From CAWELS01 sp964468205 (GTDB lineage Bacteria > Acidobacteriota > Terriglobia > Bryobacterales > Bryobacteraceae): a stretch of DNA of 64,000 nucleotides. Position numbers and translations under genes: made by a program. Under the pieces are notes generated by a model. The model was not told the DNA's origin. It saw only the letters and a list, made by a program, of their open reading frames with translations, and ran no database searches. The DNA is taken from contig CAYXVG010000024.1 in assembly GCA_964468205.1 (NCBI GenBank), positions 1 through 64,000 of the forward strand, written 5' to 3'. Of this stretch, positions 25,362 through 34,833 are shown in pieces (positions within the stretch are counted from its first letter, which is position 1; the number at the start of each line of letters is the position of its first letter).

Positions 25362-26771
25362 TTACCCTAGAAAGCCTTCGGCGAACTTCACGAAGCGCCA
25401 GGCGTCGTGGAAGTTGCTGGCGAGGCCAAGGCTGATGCGGACCGCCCCAGTGGTTTTGCCATCGATGCAGAGGCGGAAGTCTTCCGGCGTGAAGCGGGAT
25501 TCCGCGCCCGGCCGCGTGAAGCAACCGACAATCTCGGTTTTGGACAGCCCGAGCGCCACTTCGCCCCCGCCCGGATTGCAGAAACAGCCGGTCCGCAGCG
25601 AAATGGAGGTATTAGAAGCCGCTTCCTCCACGCGCAGTTGATCGATGACGGTTCCAGTGTCGTCGTAGAGATTCATGGTGATGGTGGCGCCGCGATTTTC
25701 CGTCGTGAGCGGTCCATAGATCCGGACCAGAGGCCGGCCGTTGGAGTGGTGCAGTTCGTGCAGCCGCTCCAGCAACCAGGCGGTCAGGCACTGGCAACGG
25801 GTGTGGATTGTGTCGATACCGGCGGCGGAAAGGTGGAGCAGTCCGATTTCGACACCGGGCAGGTTCAAATAGTTGAGGGTACCGTCCTCAAAGGCCTCCG
25901 AGCCTTCCGCCAAGTAATAGCGGTCGCCCTGCACCGAGGCGACGGTAATGGTACCGCCGGAGAACCAGGGACGGCGGAGTTTGGCCAGGGCGTCGCGGCG
26001 CGCGAGCAGGCAGCCGACGCCGGTGGGGTAGCCAAACATCTTGTAGAAGGAGAGGTCGACGAAATCGGGACGCCAGCGGCCGAGGTCCAGCCGGTTGGTG
26101 GGAGTGAAGGCTGCCGCGTCCAGTAGAACGTCCCAGCCGCGGTCTTGCGCCTTCGGGATCCAGTGAAGCGGATGCTGCACGCCGGAGAAGTTGGACTGAG
26201 CGGGGAAGGCGAAAAGGTTGTTTTCGCCGGTTCTCGCAAGGTCAAGATACTCGTCGAGCCCGCTTGGCGCGACTCGCATTTCCGGGAGGGATAAGGGCAC
26301 GTAGGTGATCGTCGCGCCGCGGTTGCGGGCGTACTCGCGAATGCCATTTACCGAGTTGTGATTGTCGAAAGTGAGCAGAAAGTTGCCTCCAGGGCCAAAC
26401 GGATAGGCCTCGCCGACGAGTTTAAGGGCGGTGGAGGCGTTGGCGGTGAAGATGGCGAGGTACTCATCCGCGGGGGCGTTGAAAAAGTCCAGAACGCTTC
26501 GGCGTGCGTGTTCCACCAGGTGGCCGATGACGCTGGAGGCCGGATTATGGGAGTGCGGGTTTCCGAAGACGTGCGCTTCGAGAAGCGCGGCGTGTTTACG
26601 GACCTGGCTGCTAGCGTAAAGTCCGCCGCCGGTGTAATCGAGGTAGACGTGGCCCAGGCGGTCCAGGCGCGAGTATTCGCTGGCGCGCAAGAGGTCGAGC
26701 CGGGAGGTTCCCATGTAGGCGGGTTGCGCCTCGATGAATGATTCTTCAGCCGCAAACAGCGAATCGACCAT
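25362..26771 (-). CDS. Class-V PLP enzyme resembling the molybdenum-cofactor sulfurase N-domain
   Basis: A 469-residue fold-type I PLP enzyme. Conserved points: YLDYTGGGLYASSQVRKH, FGNPHSHNPAS, the Schiff-base lysine in DLSFYKMFGYPTGVG, and the persulfide-type motif SLRTGCFCNPGGGE, which resembles the active-site cysteine region (TGCFCNPG) of the NifS-like domain of eukaryotic molybdenum-cofactor sulfurase. The C-terminal MOSC domain of MOCOS is absent. It could mobilise sulfur from cysteine for cofactor modification or act as a desulfurase/lyase on another substrate. No molybdenum-enzyme gene is nearby. Confidence 0.85.
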   Translation of the reverse strand: MVDSLFAAEESFIEAQPAYMGTSRLDLLRASEYSRLDRLGHVYLDYTGGGLYASSQVRKHAALLEAHVFGNPHSHNPASSVIGHLVEHARRSVLDFFNAPADEYLAIFTANASTALKLVGEAYPFGPGGNFLLTFDNHNSVNGIREYARNRGATITYVPLSLPEMRVAPSGLDEYLDLARTGENNLFAFPAQSNFSGVQHPLHWIPKAQDRGWDVLLDAAAFTPTNRLDLGRWRPDFVDLSFYKMFGYPTGVGCLLARRDALAKLRRPWFSGGTITVASVQGDRYYLAEGSEAFEDGTLNYLNLPGVEIGLLHLSAAGIDTIHTRCQCLTAWLLERLHELHHSNGRPLVRIYGPLTTENRGATITMNLYDDTGTVIDQLRVEEAASNTSISLRTGCFCNPGGGEVALGLSKTEIVGCFTRPGAESRFTPEDFRLCIDGKTTGAVRISLGLASNFHDAWRFVKFAEGFLG

Positions 26772-26879
26772 AGAAATCAGGATGCCAGGAAATTCCGGGC
26801 GAAGGAAACCGCCCCCGGCCGCATCATTTCCGCGCCGGTGACCGCCGCCGGATCTCAGGACCTCTCACATTAGAGCGCC

Positions 26880-29021
26880 CTATTGGCTCGGTTGGTCGGC
26901 GCCGTCATACTTCAGCCAGCGATCGATCCAGCGGATGAAGCTCTGATACCACAGTACGCTGTTCGCGGGTTTCTGAATCCAATGGCCTTCGTCCGGGAAT
27001 ATCAACAGCTCGGCCGGGACGTCCTGCATCTTGAGCGCGGTGAAAAGCTGAAGACCTTGCCCGTACGGCACGCGGAAGTCCTGTTCTCCGTGGATGACGA
27101 GCGTTGGGGTGAAGAAGTCCGAGATATAGTAGCTGGGCGACCAGCGTTCGTAGACCTTCGGGTTCTCCCAAGGCATGCCCTGCAGGTCCCAGATCGGAAA
27201 CCAGAGTTCTTCGGTTTCGAGTGCCCAACTTCGCATATCGAACAAGCCGGCGTGCGAAACGAAGGCCTGGAAGCGCTGCGTGTGACCGAGCATCCAGTTG
27301 ACCATATAGCCGCCGTAGGAGCCGCCGGCCGCCGCCATCTTTGTTGGGTCGATGTAGGGAAGCGTGGTGACGTGATCGACCACCGCCATCAGGTCTTCGA
27401 ATACCTTCCCGCCCCAGTCGGAGTTGATTTCGTCGGTGAACTTCTGCCCGTAGCCCGTGGAACCGCGCGGGTTCGGCATCACGACCACGTAGCCGGCGCC
27501 GGCAAAGACCTGGGCGTTCCAGCGGTAGCTCCAGCTTTGGCTCCACGCGCCTTGCGGTCCGCCATGGATTAGAAACAGAACGGGGTAGCGCTTGCCCGCA
27601 TTGAAGTCCGGCGGCTTGAGCAGGAAGCTGTGCACGGGCGTTTGCCCGGCGCCCTCCACGCGAAATTCCTCGAATGGTGTGAACTGGTATCGCTCGAGCA
27701 GTGAGTAGTTGAAATTCGTCAGTGCACGGGGAGTTCCACCACCGGCCGAGGCCGCGTAAATCTCCACCGGGGCGGAACCGCTGCTTTCGGTGTAGATCAT
27801 GGTGCTGCCGTCCGGGGTTAATTGCATGCCGCCGGCGGAGCTTGATCCCGTTACCACGACGCGGACGGCGCCGCCGGTGACATCCATCATCTGGATAGCG
27901 CTGCGTCCGCGGTCGCCGGTGGTGAAAAACAGGCGTCGGGAGTCCGGGAACCAGGTGAACTCCGTGACCGGCCGGTCCAGCCCGTCGGTGAGGAATACGG
28001 TGGACTCGGGATCCCACCGCCAGATGGGGCGGTCTTCTTCCTCGCCATCCGCCCCGGCAGGGGTGGCCGAGGCCGTAGCCGGTTCGTCGTCATACTCGAT
28101 CGGGACGCGACGCATCACCGCGAGGCGCCACTTGTCGCTTTCGTAGCCGCCGCGCATCTGATTGAGAAAGGCCAGGTAGTTTCCGTCGGGCGAGTACTGG
28201 GGGGCATTGTCAGCTCCTGGCATCTCGGTGAGGCGTACCGGTTCTCCTCCTTCGAAGGGGACCACGTAAAGCTCGGTATTCGTATTCGCGGCCGGATTTG
28301 GATCGGGCTTCATGACGAAGCACAGTTCCTTGCCGTCCGGGGAAATGGCGTAATCTTCGAATCCGGATATAGAGAAGGGTGGGGCGTCAAGTTCTCCTGG
28401 TGTGAGGTCCCGCACTTCTCCGCCTGTGGCGGGAATTGTCAACAGATGCGTCACGCGGCCGTCGCGCCAGTGGTCCCAATGACGGTAGAGCAGAGAATCA
28501 TAACGGCGGGCTTTTGCCTGACGATTCTTGTCCGCCTCCAACCGGCGCTCGCTGCAGGCAATATCCTCGCAGCCGGGATAGACCTGGCTCGTGAAAACGA
28601 GGTTATCACCGTCAGGCGACCAGACGACTCCATCCGCTTCGGTAGCCAGATCCGTCACCTGCCGGGGGCTCGATCCGTCGGCGTCCATTACCCAAATCTG
28701 ATTGTTCCCGCTGCGGTTGGAGATAAAAGCGATCTGCCGGGAATCCGGCGACCAGCGCGGGCGGAAGTTCGCATCGCCGGCCCAACTGATGCGGCTTGGG
28801 CTGCCGCCGCTCACCGGCGCGGTATAGATCTGCCGTGGCTTGCTGTTCTCCTTCAGGTCCACCGTCTGGACCACAAAGGCGACGGCGCCGCCATCCGGGG
28901 AAATCTGGACATCGCTGATCCGCTGGACCTCCAGGAGAGCGTGAACGTGAAACGGCATGCCCTGCGCGAGGGCGCCCCCAGGCATGGCAATGAGGAAAAG
29001 AAAAAGTCCAACAACCCGCAT
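26880..29021 (-). CDS. Secreted S9-family prolyl oligopeptidase-like peptidase
   Basis: A 713-residue secreted peptidase from ATG 29021, chosen because MRVVGLFLFLIAMPGGALAQ is a signal peptide. Residues about 30-420 form a beta-propeller with repeated PDG-type blades (ISPDGGAVAFV, WSPDSRQIAFI, YSPDGNYLAFL). The C-terminal alpha/beta hydrolase has GGSYGGYMVNWM (nucleophile serine), a HGEQDFRVPYGQ segment (aspartate) and FPDEGHWIQKP (histidine). It is an acylaminoacyl/dipeptidyl-peptidase type enzyme cleaving short peptides in the periplasm. The terminator at 29057-29089 separates it from pgk, so it needs its own promoter; TAGAAT at 29032-29037 (minus) is a candidate -10, leaving a leader of only a few nucleotides. 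Confidence 0.93.
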   Translation of the reverse strand: MRVVGLFLFLIAMPGGALAQGMPFHVHALLEVQRISDVQISPDGGAVAFVVQTVDLKENSKPRQIYTAPVSGGSPSRISWAGDANFRPRWSPDSRQIAFISNRSGNNQIWVMDADGSSPRQVTDLATEADGVVWSPDGDNLVFTSQVYPGCEDIACSERRLEADKNRQAKARRYDSLLYRHWDHWRDGRVTHLLTIPATGGEVRDLTPGELDAPPFSISGFEDYAISPDGKELCFVMKPDPNPAANTNTELYVVPFEGGEPVRLTEMPGADNAPQYSPDGNYLAFLNQMRGGYESDKWRLAVMRRVPIEYDDEPATASATPAGADGEEEDRPIWRWDPESTVFLTDGLDRPVTEFTWFPDSRRLFFTTGDRGRSAIQMMDVTGGAVRVVVTGSSSAGGMQLTPDGSTMIYTESSGSAPVEIYAASAGGGTPRALTNFNYSLLERYQFTPFEEFRVEGAGQTPVHSFLLKPPDFNAGKRYPVLFLIHGGPQGAWSQSWSYRWNAQVFAGAGYVVVMPNPRGSTGYGQKFTDEINSDWGGKVFEDLMAVVDHVTTLPYIDPTKMAAAGGSYGGYMVNWMLGHTQRFQAFVSHAGLFDMRSWALETEELWFPIWDLQGMPWENPKVYERWSPSYYISDFFTPTLVIHGEQDFRVPYGQGLQLFTALKMQDVPAELLIFPDEGHWIQKPANSVLWYQSFIRWIDRWLKYDGADQPSQ

Positions 29022-29056
29022 TCTACTTTCGATTCTACCTTGCGGCCGCCCGCAGG

Positions 29057-29089
29057 AAACAAAAAGACCCGCGGCGCAGTGGCCGCGGG
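29057..29089 (-). terminator. Intrinsic terminator after pgk
   Basis: On the minus strand an 8-bp GC stem (CCCGCGGC/GCCGCGGG, 29068-29075 with 29082-29089, 6-nt loop) is followed by TCTTTTTGTTT. It is the clearest rho-independent terminator in the window and separates pgk from the S9 peptidase. Confidence 0.88.
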
Positions 29090-29114
29090 CCATGTGTTGG
29101 GAGATGGAAGCGGT

Positions 29115-30278
29115 CTACTTATCGCTAAGGGCCGCGACGCCCGGGAGTTCGATGCCGGAGAGGAACTCGAGCGAAGCGCCGCCGCCGGTGGAGATGTGGC
29201 TGATCCTGTCCGTAACTCCGGCCACGTCGATCGCTTTCACGGAGTCTCCGCCGCCGACCACGGAAATGGCCTCCGACGCCGCGACGGCTTCGGCCAGCGC
29301 CACCGTGCCGGTGTCGAAGGGCTTGATTTCGAAGACGCCCATCGGTCCATTCCAAATGACGGTCTTGGCGGTGGCGACGACGGATTTGTAAGCTTCGATC
29401 GTCTTGGGGCCGATGTCGACGGCGAGTTGATCGTCCGGAATCGTCTCGACCGTGGTTCCCTCCGCGCCGTCCTTCAGTTCGGCGGTTACGACATGATCCA
29501 CGGGCAGCATGAGCTTGTCGCCGGCATCGGCCATGAGTTGCTTGGCAAGTTCCACCTTGTCATCCTCAACGAGCGACTTGCCAACGGGCTCGCCCTTCGC
29601 CTTAAGGAAGGTGTAGGCCATGGCGCCGCCGATGAGCAGCTTGTCGGCGAGGCCCATCAGGTTCTTGATCGCATCGATCTTGTCACTGACTTTCGCTCCG
29701 CCGAGGATGGCGATGCAGGGACGTTCTGGATTTGTGACCGCCTTGCCCAGGTACTCGAGCTCCTTATCCATCAGGAAGCCCGCCGCGGCCTGTGGCAGCG
29801 CCTCGGCGACGCCGACCACGGAGGCGTGAGCGCGATGGGACGAGCCAAACGCGTCGAGAACGAAGACGTCGGCGAGGGAGGCCATCTTCCTCGCGAATTC
29901 CGGATCGTTGGCTGTCTCTTCGCCGTGAAAGCGGACGTTTTCGAGCAGCAGCACTTCGCCAGGGGATGGCTTTATCGCGGCTACTTCATCGCCCACGCAG
30001 TCCGGGGCCATTTTTACCGGTTTGCCCAATAGTTCGCTGAGCCGCTCTGCGGCCGGCGCGAGACTCATCGAAGGGTCGGGCCCGCCCTTCGGCCGTCCGA
30101 GGTGGCTCGCGAGAATCAAGCCGGCGCCCTGTTCGAGGGCATATTCGATAGTAGGCAGAGAGGCGCGGATTCGCTTGTCGGAGGTGATCTTGCCGTCCTT
30201 GAGGGGCACATTGAAGTCCACGCGCATGAATACGATCTTGCCCTTTAAATCGAGGTCTTTGATGGATAGCTTTGCCAT
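29115..30278 (-). CDS. pgk: Phosphoglycerate kinase
   Basis: A 387-residue glycolytic enzyme that transfers phosphate from 1,3-bisphosphoglycerate to ADP. FMRVDFNVPLKDGKI and LASHLGRPKG are the N-terminal substrate motifs, AILGGAKVSDKI lies at the hinge, and IWNGPMGVFEIKPFDTGT plus VVGGGDSVKAID are the nucleotide-binding motifs. Full length. AGGAGAGG precedes the start. No gap gene is adjacent, and a terminator follows. Confidence 0.98.
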   Translation of the reverse strand: MAKLSIKDLDLKGKIVFMRVDFNVPLKDGKITSDKRIRASLPTIEYALEQGAGLILASHLGRPKGGPDPSMSLAPAAERLSELLGKPVKMAPDCVGDEVAAIKPSPGEVLLLENVRFHGEETANDPEFARKMASLADVFVLDAFGSSHRAHASVVGVAEALPQAAAGFLMDKELEYLGKAVTNPERPCIAILGGAKVSDKIDAIKNLMGLADKLLIGGAMAYTFLKAKGEPVGKSLVEDDKVELAKQLMADAGDKLMLPVDHVVTAELKDGAEGTTVETIPDDQLAVDIGPKTIEAYKSVVATAKTVIWNGPMGVFEIKPFDTGTVALAEAVAASEAISVVGGGDSVKAIDVAGVTDRISHISTGGGASLEFLSGIELPGVAALSDK

Positions 30279-30394
30279 GATTTCCTCTCCTGGGGAGACT
30301 GCGGCAGGAAGTTTTGGGGAACCCCGGCCGCCGTGTGCTCGGGAACTACGATATTATCACGACCCAGGAATCTCTTATCGATTGGAGGATGACC

Positions 30395-31642
30395 ATGAGT
30401 TACAGGCTTGTGACCCTGACAGCGGCTCTGCTGGCCGCCGCGGCCGGCGGGTTCTGGTACGGATCGGCGCAGGCTCCGGCAGGCGCCGGCACGATCAACG
30501 CCGGCGACTACGGCTCGCTGGGCGAAGCGTTCGACGCTCTCCCCGCCGCGGGCGGCGTGATCCGGATTCCGCCGGGAGAATACAACATCACGCGGCCGCT
30601 GCGAGTCCGTTCCGGTGACACCCGGATTGAGGGTGCCGGCACGGCGACCCACATCGTCAACCGGAACGCGTCCGGCCTTCCAGCGCTCATTCTCAGCCCG
30701 CCGGGCTACCGCAACGCAAGGGACGGGGCCGAGCGGCAGAAACTGCGGCTCTGGCGTGTACAACTCGCGAATTTCCGCGTCAGCGGCAACCCGAATAGCG
30801 GCGACGGCATTCTCGCGGAGGGCATCAACGAGATCCTCGTGGATAACATATCGGTCGACCACCACGGCGGCCACGGATTGAACATGATCGACTGCTACGA
30901 AGACCCGCGCGTCTCGGATTCCATCTTCACCTATAACGCCAAGGCCGGGCTGAACATCAATGCGGGGCACGACATCGTCGTCAGCGCCAATCAGTTCGAG
31001 GAGAACGAGGACGCCGTGCGCTGCACCGACAGTTTCAACCTTTGCATGAACGGCAACAACGTCGACGATCACCTACGCCACGGTGTGGTGATCGAAAACA
31101 CCTACGGATCGGTCCTCTCCGGCAACATGATCGAGGAGTGCACGGGGACGGGCATCATTCTCGACCGCGAGGCATACGGGATCACGCTGAGCGCGAACGT
31201 GCTCGCGCACAACAACGGCGGCGGGATCGACCTGCGCCACGCGCAGGGTTCCACGGTGAGCGCCAACACCTTCACGATCAATCCATCGTGGTCGCTGCGC
31301 ATTGGCCCGCAGAGCGGGCGGATTACGGTAACCGGTAATAATTTCTCGAACAGCTACTTGGGCGGCGGCCAAACACGGCGCGTGGAAGACTTCGAGGCCG
31401 AGTGGCCGCGGAAGGGCCACGCGGCGGGAGTGCTGGTGGACGGCGCAATGGACATCGCCTTTTCGGGGAACGTGTTTGCTGGGCTCGCTGAAGAGGCGAT
31501 CCGGGTGACGGGTGGGGCAAAGCGGCTGGTGGTGGCCGGCAACCTGGCCGTGGATCTCGGGCGGAAGCCGGGGGCGCCGGATACAGCCTTTCCCGAGGGG
31601 GACGTCATCGCCGGCGTGAATCTGGACCCGGTGAGTGAGTGA
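30395..31642 (+). CDS. Secreted right-handed beta-helix protein
   Basis: A 415-residue secreted protein from ATG 30395, chosen because GGAGG (30384-30388) lies 6 nt upstream and a signal peptide follows (LTAALLAAAAGGFWYGSAQA). The body has a repeated pattern of V-x-x-N-x-[F/I] rungs (ILVDNISVDHH, VSDSIFTYNAKAG, VSANQFEENED, LSGNMIEECTG, LSANVLAHNNGG, VSANTFTINPS), the hallmark of NosD/pectate-lyase-like parallel beta-helices. Likely a carbohydrate-binding or polysaccharide-cleaving enzyme; no catalytic residues can be assigned. Confidence 0.83.
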   Translation: MSYRLVTLTAALLAAAAGGFWYGSAQAPAGAGTINAGDYGSLGEAFDALPAAGGVIRIPPGEYNITRPLRVRSGDTRIEGAGTATHIVNRNASGLPALILSPPGYRNARDGAERQKLRLWRVQLANFRVSGNPNSGDGILAEGINEILVDNISVDHHGGHGLNMIDCYEDPRVSDSIFTYNAKAGLNINAGHDIVVSANQFEENEDAVRCTDSFNLCMNGNNVDDHLRHGVVIENTYGSVLSGNMIEECTGTGIILDREAYGITLSANVLAHNNGGGIDLRHAQGSTVSANTFTINPSWSLRIGPQSGRITVTGNNFSNSYLGGGQTRRVEDFEAEWPRKGHAAGVLVDGAMDIAFSGNVFAGLAEEAIRVTGGAKRLVVAGNLAVDLGRKPGAPDTAFPEGDVIAGVNLDPVSE

Positions 31643-31669
31643 ACCCCGGGTAGCAGCCGGCCGCGTAAT

Positions 31670-32614
31670 TCAATTGCCGGTGAGAGCCGATGGCCGCGGA
31701 TTTTTCCCAGTGAGCCGGTAGGCTTCGAACAGGGCGCCTTCGGCGGGTCCGAAAAGGGCCGGGGCGCAGCGGATTCCGGGACGCTCGCCCAGAGCCGCGA
31801 AGAAGCGCTCACGGACACAGGGGTTCTGAAAGACTCCTCCCACGTACGAGGCGGTTGCGGCCTCCTCCGGAGCGAATAGTTGGTGGTGGACAGCAACCGC
31901 CAGGTTCGCGAGTTGCTCTCCCGCTGAGTGGAGGACGTCCAGGGCCGCCGCGTCGCCTTCAGTGGCCGCGGTCGCCACCACGCCAGCCAGACTCGCAATA
32001 CGATGGCGCGGGAACTCGGCGGTGTAGAAGCGGTGCATCAAATCGTTGGCGTTGCGCACTCCGCAGGCCGCAACAAGAGAGGAGCGCAGCGCCGTCGGAG
32101 GTCCCCAACCCTCCTCGTCGCGCAGCGCGGCCCGCAGAGCTTGGCGTACGATATCGAACGCGCCCCCCTCATCGCCGAAGAGGTAGCCCCAGCCGCCGGC
32201 TCTGGCGGTGACGCCCGAGGGGTTGCGGCCGAAGGCCATGGATCCGGTGCCGGCAATCACGATCACTCCCGGTTCTCCGGCCGTGGCGCCCGAGAGGGCG
32301 ATAAACGCGTCGTGCGTCACCAGCAGGCGCCGCGAACGGACCAGCTCATGAACAAGAGCTTCCTTATCCGCCGGGCCGCCGCTGAACCCGAGGCACGCAG
32401 CTTGGAACACGATGTCCGCTGGAAGCCCGGCCTCCGCGATCGCTGCATGGACGCAGCCGGTGAGCGCGTTCGAGAACTTCTCGCGGCCTTCCGCGGCGCC
32501 CACATGGTTGCATGGTCCGGCCGTACCGCGGCCCAGCGGCTGGCCGGCTCCATCACCGATCAGCGCTGTCGTGCTGGATTGCCCGCCGTCAACGCCTAGG
32601 AAGTACTCCGGCAT
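31670..32614 (-). CDS. BadF/BadG-type sugar kinase (N-acetylglucosamine kinase-like)
   Basis: A 314-residue ASKHA-fold ATPase. The phosphate-1 motif FLGVDGGQSSTTALI, the VIVIAGTGSMAFG phosphate-2 motif and AGGWGYLFGDEGGAFDI are those of N-acetylglucosamine kinases of the BadF family. It would phosphorylate an amino sugar recovered from peptidoglycan or glycans. It follows the membrane glycosyltransferase by 8 bp, so it is co-transcribed. Confidence 0.85.
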   Translation of the reverse strand: MPEYFLGVDGGQSSTTALIGDGAGQPLGRGTAGPCNHVGAAEGREKFSNALTGCVHAAIAEAGLPADIVFQAACLGFSGGPADKEALVHELVRSRRLLVTHDAFIALSGATAGEPGVIVIAGTGSMAFGRNPSGVTARAGGWGYLFGDEGGAFDIVRQALRAALRDEEGWGPPTALRSSLVAACGVRNANDLMHRFYTAEFPRHRIASLAGVVATAATEGDAAALDVLHSAGEQLANLAVAVHHQLFAPEEAATASYVGGVFQNPCVRERFFAALGERPGIRCAPALFGPAEGALFEAYRLTGKNPRPSALTGN

Positions 32615-32622
32615 GGATCTTC

Positions 32623-34833
32623 TCAGTCAAACCTGTACAGCCGTGCTCCGGCCGCTTCGCCGAGGAGGGTGATGCCCCACGCCTGCGGGCGCTCCCGGTA
32701 GTCGTGCTGGCCGAACTCGTGGTCCCGCGCGATGATGTAGCGGACTCCGGCCCTTTTCAACTCCCGGGCCACCAGACGGCGATAGCCACGAGGCGCGGGC
32801 GTTCGCGATTCGATCAGCTCGGCCGTCATTTCGCGCCATCCCCCCGTGCCAGACCAAGCCTCCAGTCGCAGCCTGGTGTTCCACTGGTCGGCAGAGCATT
32901 CGAGCAGGATCGAGTCCACTGCCTGTTCCCCGCCGAAGTCGAGCTCAACCCACATGCCGTCGTAGATGGCCTGCCAGCTCTTCCAGCGGGTGGCGGGCGA
33001 GTTATCAAAGGCTCGCTGCACATCCCAGGGATTCGGTTCCGCACGCAACCGCCAGGTTGGCAAGCGCCCGAGTTCTTCGCCGCCGCGATACACGCGAAAC
33101 TCGGAGATGCTCCATTGCTCCGGTGACCCGGCGGCGGTCTGCACCACTCTCAGCTTGCGTACGGCCCGCTCGTCAAACACGAATCGCAGATGCCGGGTCG
33201 GCTGCGATTCGGGAATCATCGGCGACCAAAGCATGTCTCCCAGTATCTCGTTGAACGCTCCTTGATATACGACCAGCGTCTCGCGGGAAGTGTACGCCTC
33301 CGGGATCTGGCTGAACATCAGGATGCGGCCATTCCCGGGTACGTGCTCCTCGACCATCCTCGCAACCTGGTAGTCCGGAAACTTGCGGCGGAGGTAGCTC
33401 TCTTCAGGCTCGATGCGCAGCGCGGCTTTCCACCGGACCCCGTCAATGCGCCAGGCGTAGGGAGAGGAGTATTTGGGAATCACCGCCGGCCACGCGAGAA
33501 CCGCATGGAGGATGACCAGCGCGGGGGCGAGCCTCGGGACTCGCGTGAAGGCCATCGCCATGGCCAGCGCCGCGAAGGGCAACGGCGGAATGAGAAAACG
33601 GGTACCGATGTTCGACTTGTAGACAACTCCGAAAACCACCGCCGCCAGTAGCAGCAGACGACCCTCCTTCCAGCGCAGGGCGATTAGCGCAACCGGGGCC
33701 AGCAGGAAGAGCGGTCCCAGTAGCCCGCACAGAGTGGCGCCACGAACCGTTACTTCCAGGGGAATCGCGGCCATGTCCGGCAGGCCATAGGTGGAAAGCT
33801 GTGTCTTATAGGCCTCCTCAAACGAGATGTGGGTGTAGGGGTTCGGAAACAGACTATTGAAGAACGGCGAAAACGGATTGTCGTACCAAAGAAGGTTGCG
33901 CACCATCCACGGCGCCGCCAGTGCAAACGCACAGAGGCCTACTATGAGCACTTCGCGCACCGGGAGGCGGCGCTTCGAAAGATGCTTCCATGCGACCCAG
34001 ACGAGGGCGAAGGGAATGGCGAGTCCGGCCGTGTATTTCGCCGCATAGGCGAAGCCGGCCAGGGCGCCGATGGGGACCAGTAACCGTGATGACGGTTCGT
34101 CCCACCAGACCCGCAGCAGGTAGAACAGCGTGAAGAGAATACCGGCTGTGGCGACGTCGTTGTAGGCCGTGCTTCCGTCCATGCCGATCACGGGACTTAG
34201 GAAGAAGAAGAGTGCGCCCGCCACCCCGGCTTGAGGGAACCCGTAGCGGCGGCCGAAATTCAAGATGGACACGGCCGTGGCCAGCGTGAAAGTGAGGTGA
34301 ACCAGCGCCGCCGCCGAATGCCGTCCGAAGACATAGGCGAATAGGAAGAGCATCTCGACGCCCTGAGAGAGATTGGCGTACATATGCGTCGTGATGCGGT
34401 AGAGGCCGTGGGCGCGGGCATAGCGGCCGATCAGTCCGAGGTGATAGGTGCTGCCGTCGGGACTCATCTCCGGCGCCATGGCGTAGAAGAAGTAGAGCAG
34501 CCCGAACACCCCGAACGGCACGGCGAAGAGCCAGCGGTGGAAGCGGGGCAGGGCAGGGAAGCGTTCCCGAGGCAGCGAGAACGTGCGTTGCCGAATCGCC
34601 GCCATGAGAATCAGGAGCGCGGCCGCAAGGAACGCCCACCAGTAGATGAGCCGGACCATTCCGAGGGCGAATACGACGAGGTTGAGCAAGGCCGCGCCGC
34701 AGACGAAACCGAGCGGCAGGGCCTCCTCCCGCCGCAGTTCCACGCGGCTCCAGCGTAGCAGGATCAGGCCGAGAGCGAGCGCCACCGCTACCGTGAATCC
34801 CCAGCCGAACAGAATAGCGAGAGGCTGCGGCAT
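32623..34833 (-). CDS. Membrane glycosyltransferase (GT39-like) with C-terminal discoidin-like domain
   Basis: A 736-residue protein; the start at 34833 overlaps the preceding stop (TGATG). About twelve hydrophobic helices span residues 5-470, with MAPEMSPDGSTYHLGL in the first periplasmic loop (an acidic position expected for GT-C catalysis) and YNDVATAGILFTLFYL later. Residues about 565-690 form a beta-rich region (RAFDNSPATRWKSWQ, WVELDFGGEQAVDSILLEC) that reads as a coagulation factor 5/8 (discoidin) sugar-binding domain. It probably transfers a lipid-linked sugar at the periplasmic face. Confidence 0.75.
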   Translation of the reverse strand: MPQPLAILFGWGFTVAVALALGLILLRWSRVELRREEALPLGFVCGAALLNLVVFALGMVRLIYWWAFLAAALLILMAAIRQRTFSLPRERFPALPRFHRWLFAVPFGVFGLLYFFYAMAPEMSPDGSTYHLGLIGRYARAHGLYRITTHMYANLSQGVEMLFLFAYVFGRHSAAALVHLTFTLATAVSILNFGRRYGFPQAGVAGALFFFLSPVIGMDGSTAYNDVATAGILFTLFYLLRVWWDEPSSRLLVPIGALAGFAYAAKYTAGLAIPFALVWVAWKHLSKRRLPVREVLIVGLCAFALAAPWMVRNLLWYDNPFSPFFNSLFPNPYTHISFEEAYKTQLSTYGLPDMAAIPLEVTVRGATLCGLLGPLFLLAPVALIALRWKEGRLLLLAAVVFGVVYKSNIGTRFLIPPLPFAALAMAMAFTRVPRLAPALVILHAVLAWPAVIPKYSSPYAWRIDGVRWKAALRIEPEESYLRRKFPDYQVARMVEEHVPGNGRILMFSQIPEAYTSRETLVVYQGAFNEILGDMLWSPMIPESQPTRHLRFVFDERAVRKLRVVQTAAGSPEQWSISEFRVYRGGEELGRLPTWRLRAEPNPWDVQRAFDNSPATRWKSWQAIYDGMWVELDFGGEQAVDSILLECSADQWNTRLRLEAWSGTGGWREMTAELIESRTPAPRGYRRLVARELKRAGVRYIIARDHEFGQHDYRERPQAWGITLLGEAAGARLYRFD

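Noticed and set aside
28446..30032. A 528-codon plus-strand frame across the S9 peptidase and pgk
   Set aside because: It spans two well-identified minus-strand genes and the terminator between them; it is a shadow.
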